Positions 51,410 to 52,755 of a stretch of 52,755 nt of DNA are shown piece by piece. The stretch spans positions 1 through 52,755 of the forward strand of contig DIZW01000038.1 of the NCBI GenBank assembly GCA_002428015.1, written 5' to 3'. Position 1 is the stretch's first letter, and each line of letters begins with the position of its first letter. Made by a program: the position numbers and the translations under genes. This DNA is from Oxalobacteraceae bacterium UBA6018 (lineage in GTDB: Bacteria > Pseudomonadota > Gammaproteobacteria > Burkholderiales > Burkholderiaceae_D). The notes under the pieces are model-generated. The model was given only the letters and a program-made list of their open reading frames with translations. It ran no database searches and was not told where the DNA came from.

Positions 51410-52559
51410 GGCGCCGCGCGGCCGCAGGCGCGCGCCGCGCCGATGCCGCCACGGCCACTCCCGGACGTTGGCTGCGCAGGCGCTCCTGCAGCAGTGCCAC
51501 CACGGCCGCCTCCTCCGGGGCCAGCGCATGCAGGTCCGCGACCAGTTCCTCGCGCGTGCGTTCGCGCAGCGCGGCCAGCACGGTGCCGTCCAGGTAGGCT
51601 TCCAGCACGGCCGGGTGCACATAGCACTTGCGGCAGACCGAGGGCGTGTTGCCGAGTTTTTCGGCCACCGCCTCGATCGCGCGCACGATGTTCTTCTTTG
51701 CCTGGGCCTCGGAGTCGAACTGTTCGAACTCCTGCAAGGCCAGCGCCGCCAGCAAGGTGCCGGACCAGGTGCGGAAATCCTTGGCCGTGTAGTCCTCGCC
51801 GGTGATGGCGCGCAGGTAGTCGTTGACGTCGCTCGAGCCGATGGTGTGGGTGGCGCCGTCGTCGCCGATGTAGTGGAACAGCTCCTGGCCGGGCAGGTCG
51901 CGGATGCGGGCGATGATGCGCGCCAGGCGCTTGTCGTCCACCGTCACCGCGTGGTTGACCCCGCTCTTGCCGCGGAAGCGGAACTCGACCGCGCTGCCGT
52001 CGATGCGCACATGGCGGCTGCGTAGGGTGGTCAGCCCAAAGGACTTGTTGGCGCGCGCATATTCCTCGTTACCGATACGGATCATGGTCGCTTCGAGCAG
52101 GTGGACGATGGTCGCCAGCACCTTGTCGCGCGGCAGGCCGGGCAGCTTCAGGTCCGCGTCCACGCGCCGCCGCACCAGCGGCAGCGCCTGCCCGAAACTG
52201 AGCATGCGTTCGTATTTGACCTCGTCGCGCAGGGTGCGCCAGCGCGCGTGGTAACGGTATTGCTTGCGGCCCCTGGCGTCGCGCCCGGTGGCCTGCAGAT
52301 GGCCGTTGGCGTGCTTGCAGATCCACACCGCGCTCCAGGCCGGGGGGATGGCCAGGGCGCGGATGCGCGCCAGGGTGGCCAGGTCGTCGACCGCGTGGCC
52401 GTCCCGGTCCAGATAGCGAAAGCCGTCCGCGCATGCCTCGCGCGCGATGCCTGGCATGCTGTCGTTCACGTAGCGCAGCCCGGCCGAGCGCGCGGCTGCC
52501 GGACCATCGGTGTCGGGCGGCGCAAGCGGCACCGACGCTTCCTCTCGTTTCATGCACAC
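51390..52559 (-). CDS. DNA topoisomerase IB (poxvirus-like, bacterial type)
   Basis: This encodes 389 residues from ATG 52559 (ATG 52553 is an equally good start). The N-terminal domain ('GFRYLDRDGHAVDD', 'LARIRALAIPPAWSAVWIC') is followed by the catalytic domain 'YRYHARWRTLRDEVKYERM', 'RIGNEEYARANKSFGLTTLRSRH' and 'FRFRGKSGVNHAV'. The nucleophile Tyr313 lies in CYVHPAVLEAYL. It relaxes supercoils through a 3'-phosphotyrosyl intermediate. This marks the end of the pectin locus and a return to housekeeping or accessory genes. The C-terminal tail is Arg/Ala-rich and overlaps the preceding convergent gene by 20 bp. Confidence 0.93.
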   Translation of the reverse strand: MCMKREEASVPLAPPDTDGPAAARSAGLRYVNDSMPGIAREACADGFRYLDRDGHAVDDLATLARIRALAIPPAWSAVWICKHANGHLQATGRDARGRKQYRYHARWRTLRDEVKYERMLSFGQALPLVRRRVDADLKLPGLPRDKVLATIVHLLEATMIRIGNEEYARANKSFGLTTLRSRHVRIDGSAVEFRFRGKSGVNHAVTVDDKRLARIIARIRDLPGQELFHYIGDDGATHTIGSSDVNDYLRAITGEDYTAKDFRTWSGTLLAALALQEFEQFDSEAQAKKNIVRAIEAVAEKLGNTPSVCRKCYVHPAVLEAYLDGTVLAALRERTREELVADLHALAPEEAAVVALLQERLRSQRPGVAVAASARRAPAAARRPSAQAR

Positions 52560-52683
52560 CCCCCCGAGCGGTGGACGCGGCGGGCGCGGCGCCGTTGCTT
52601 GAAAGTCTACCTGTTCTGTAATTTACCGGCGCTCAGTGCGCATGCTAGAGTGCCGCCCTTGTGACGATGCTGGAGTGGCGGCG

Positions 52684-52726
52684 ATGAGCGAAGCGGGTTT
52701 GAATGTGCGCGTGCGCGGTGCGGGGC
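52684..52726 (+). CDS. Start of a truncated unidentified gene at the contig end
   Basis: ATG 52684 follows GGAGTGGCG and reads MSEAGLNVRVRGAG before the sequence turns into adapter. A -10-like TAGAGT lies near 52645. It is too short to identify; residues read past 52726 are artificial. Confidence 0.4.
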
Positions 52727-52755
52727 CTGTCTCTGTATACACATCTGACGCTGCC
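52727..52755. other. Sequencing-library adapter (Nextera/Tn5 mosaic end) at the contig end
   Basis: The last 29 bases read CTGTCTCT, one extra G, TATACACATCT, then GACGCTGCC. Without the extra G the first two parts form the 19-bp Tn5 mosaic end used in Nextera libraries, and GACGCTGCC is the beginning of the adjoining adapter arm. This is not genomic sequence. Confidence 0.93.

Overview
The window is GC-rich, densely packed Gram-negative DNA, most like a Burkholderiales genome of the Oxalobacteraceae type (Massilia/Duganella relatives). That placement rests on protein style, the TonB receptor and the rha gene order, and is inference. Almost all of it is one pectin locus, specialised for rhamnogalacturonan I (RG-I), fused to a complete L-rhamnose catabolic system. 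The right end is a contig end carrying sequencing-adapter sequence.

Layout. (1) 1-5446, minus strand: a small NHLP-like peptide gene and a 1680-residue two-component-propeller hybrid sensor kinase. (2) 5880-12844, plus strand: a GH43-like lipoprotein, a TonB-dependent receptor, an exported PL22 oligogalacturonate lyase and a frameshifted GH43 exo-arabinofuranosidase. (3) 12845-14909: a block of different character with a beta-lactamase-fold serine hydrolase and gene debris. (4) 14910-21835, minus strand: rhaR-rhaS-rhaT-rhaP-rhaQ-rhaK (DeoR repressor, ABC importer, kinase). (5) 22213-31607, plus strand: rhaD (aldolase/dehydrogenase fusion), rhaI, GH106, GH28, GH105 and the rhamnose mutarotase. 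(6) 31637-38450: an esterase, a DUF1080 protein, a PL22-like protein, a tandem CE12 acetylesterase, a DUF6250 protein and a second GH105. (7) 38580-41330: a pullulanase lipoprotein, the functional outlier. (8) 41404-50707, minus strand: SGNH hydrolase, GH43, CE12, GH2, PL26 exo-RG lyase and DUF4861. (9) 50945 to the end: an exported hypothetical protein, topoisomerase IB and a truncated ORF.

Inferred working model. RG-I fragments enter through the TonB receptor. CE12 enzymes deacetylate them, and GH2/GH43 enzymes strip galactan and arabinan side chains. PL26, PL22, GH28, GH105 and GH106 cut the backbone in the periplasm; nearly all of these enzymes carry export signals. Free rhamnose is taken up by RhaSTPQ and processed by RhaM, RhaI, RhaK and RhaD to DHAP and lactaldehyde/lactate. 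No galacturonate catabolic genes are in the window, so that half of the backbone must be handled elsewhere.

The most novel sequence observation is a 21-bp element (RRTCANTTNCS followed by TGATTCTTTC) found before three separate transcription units: the TonB receptor, the tandem CE12 operon and the GH2 operon. Each time it lies 42-43 bp upstream of a -10-like hexamer, which suggests a shared activator site for this locus. Looser relatives occur at the rha divergent promoter region and before the DUF4861-PL26 operon.
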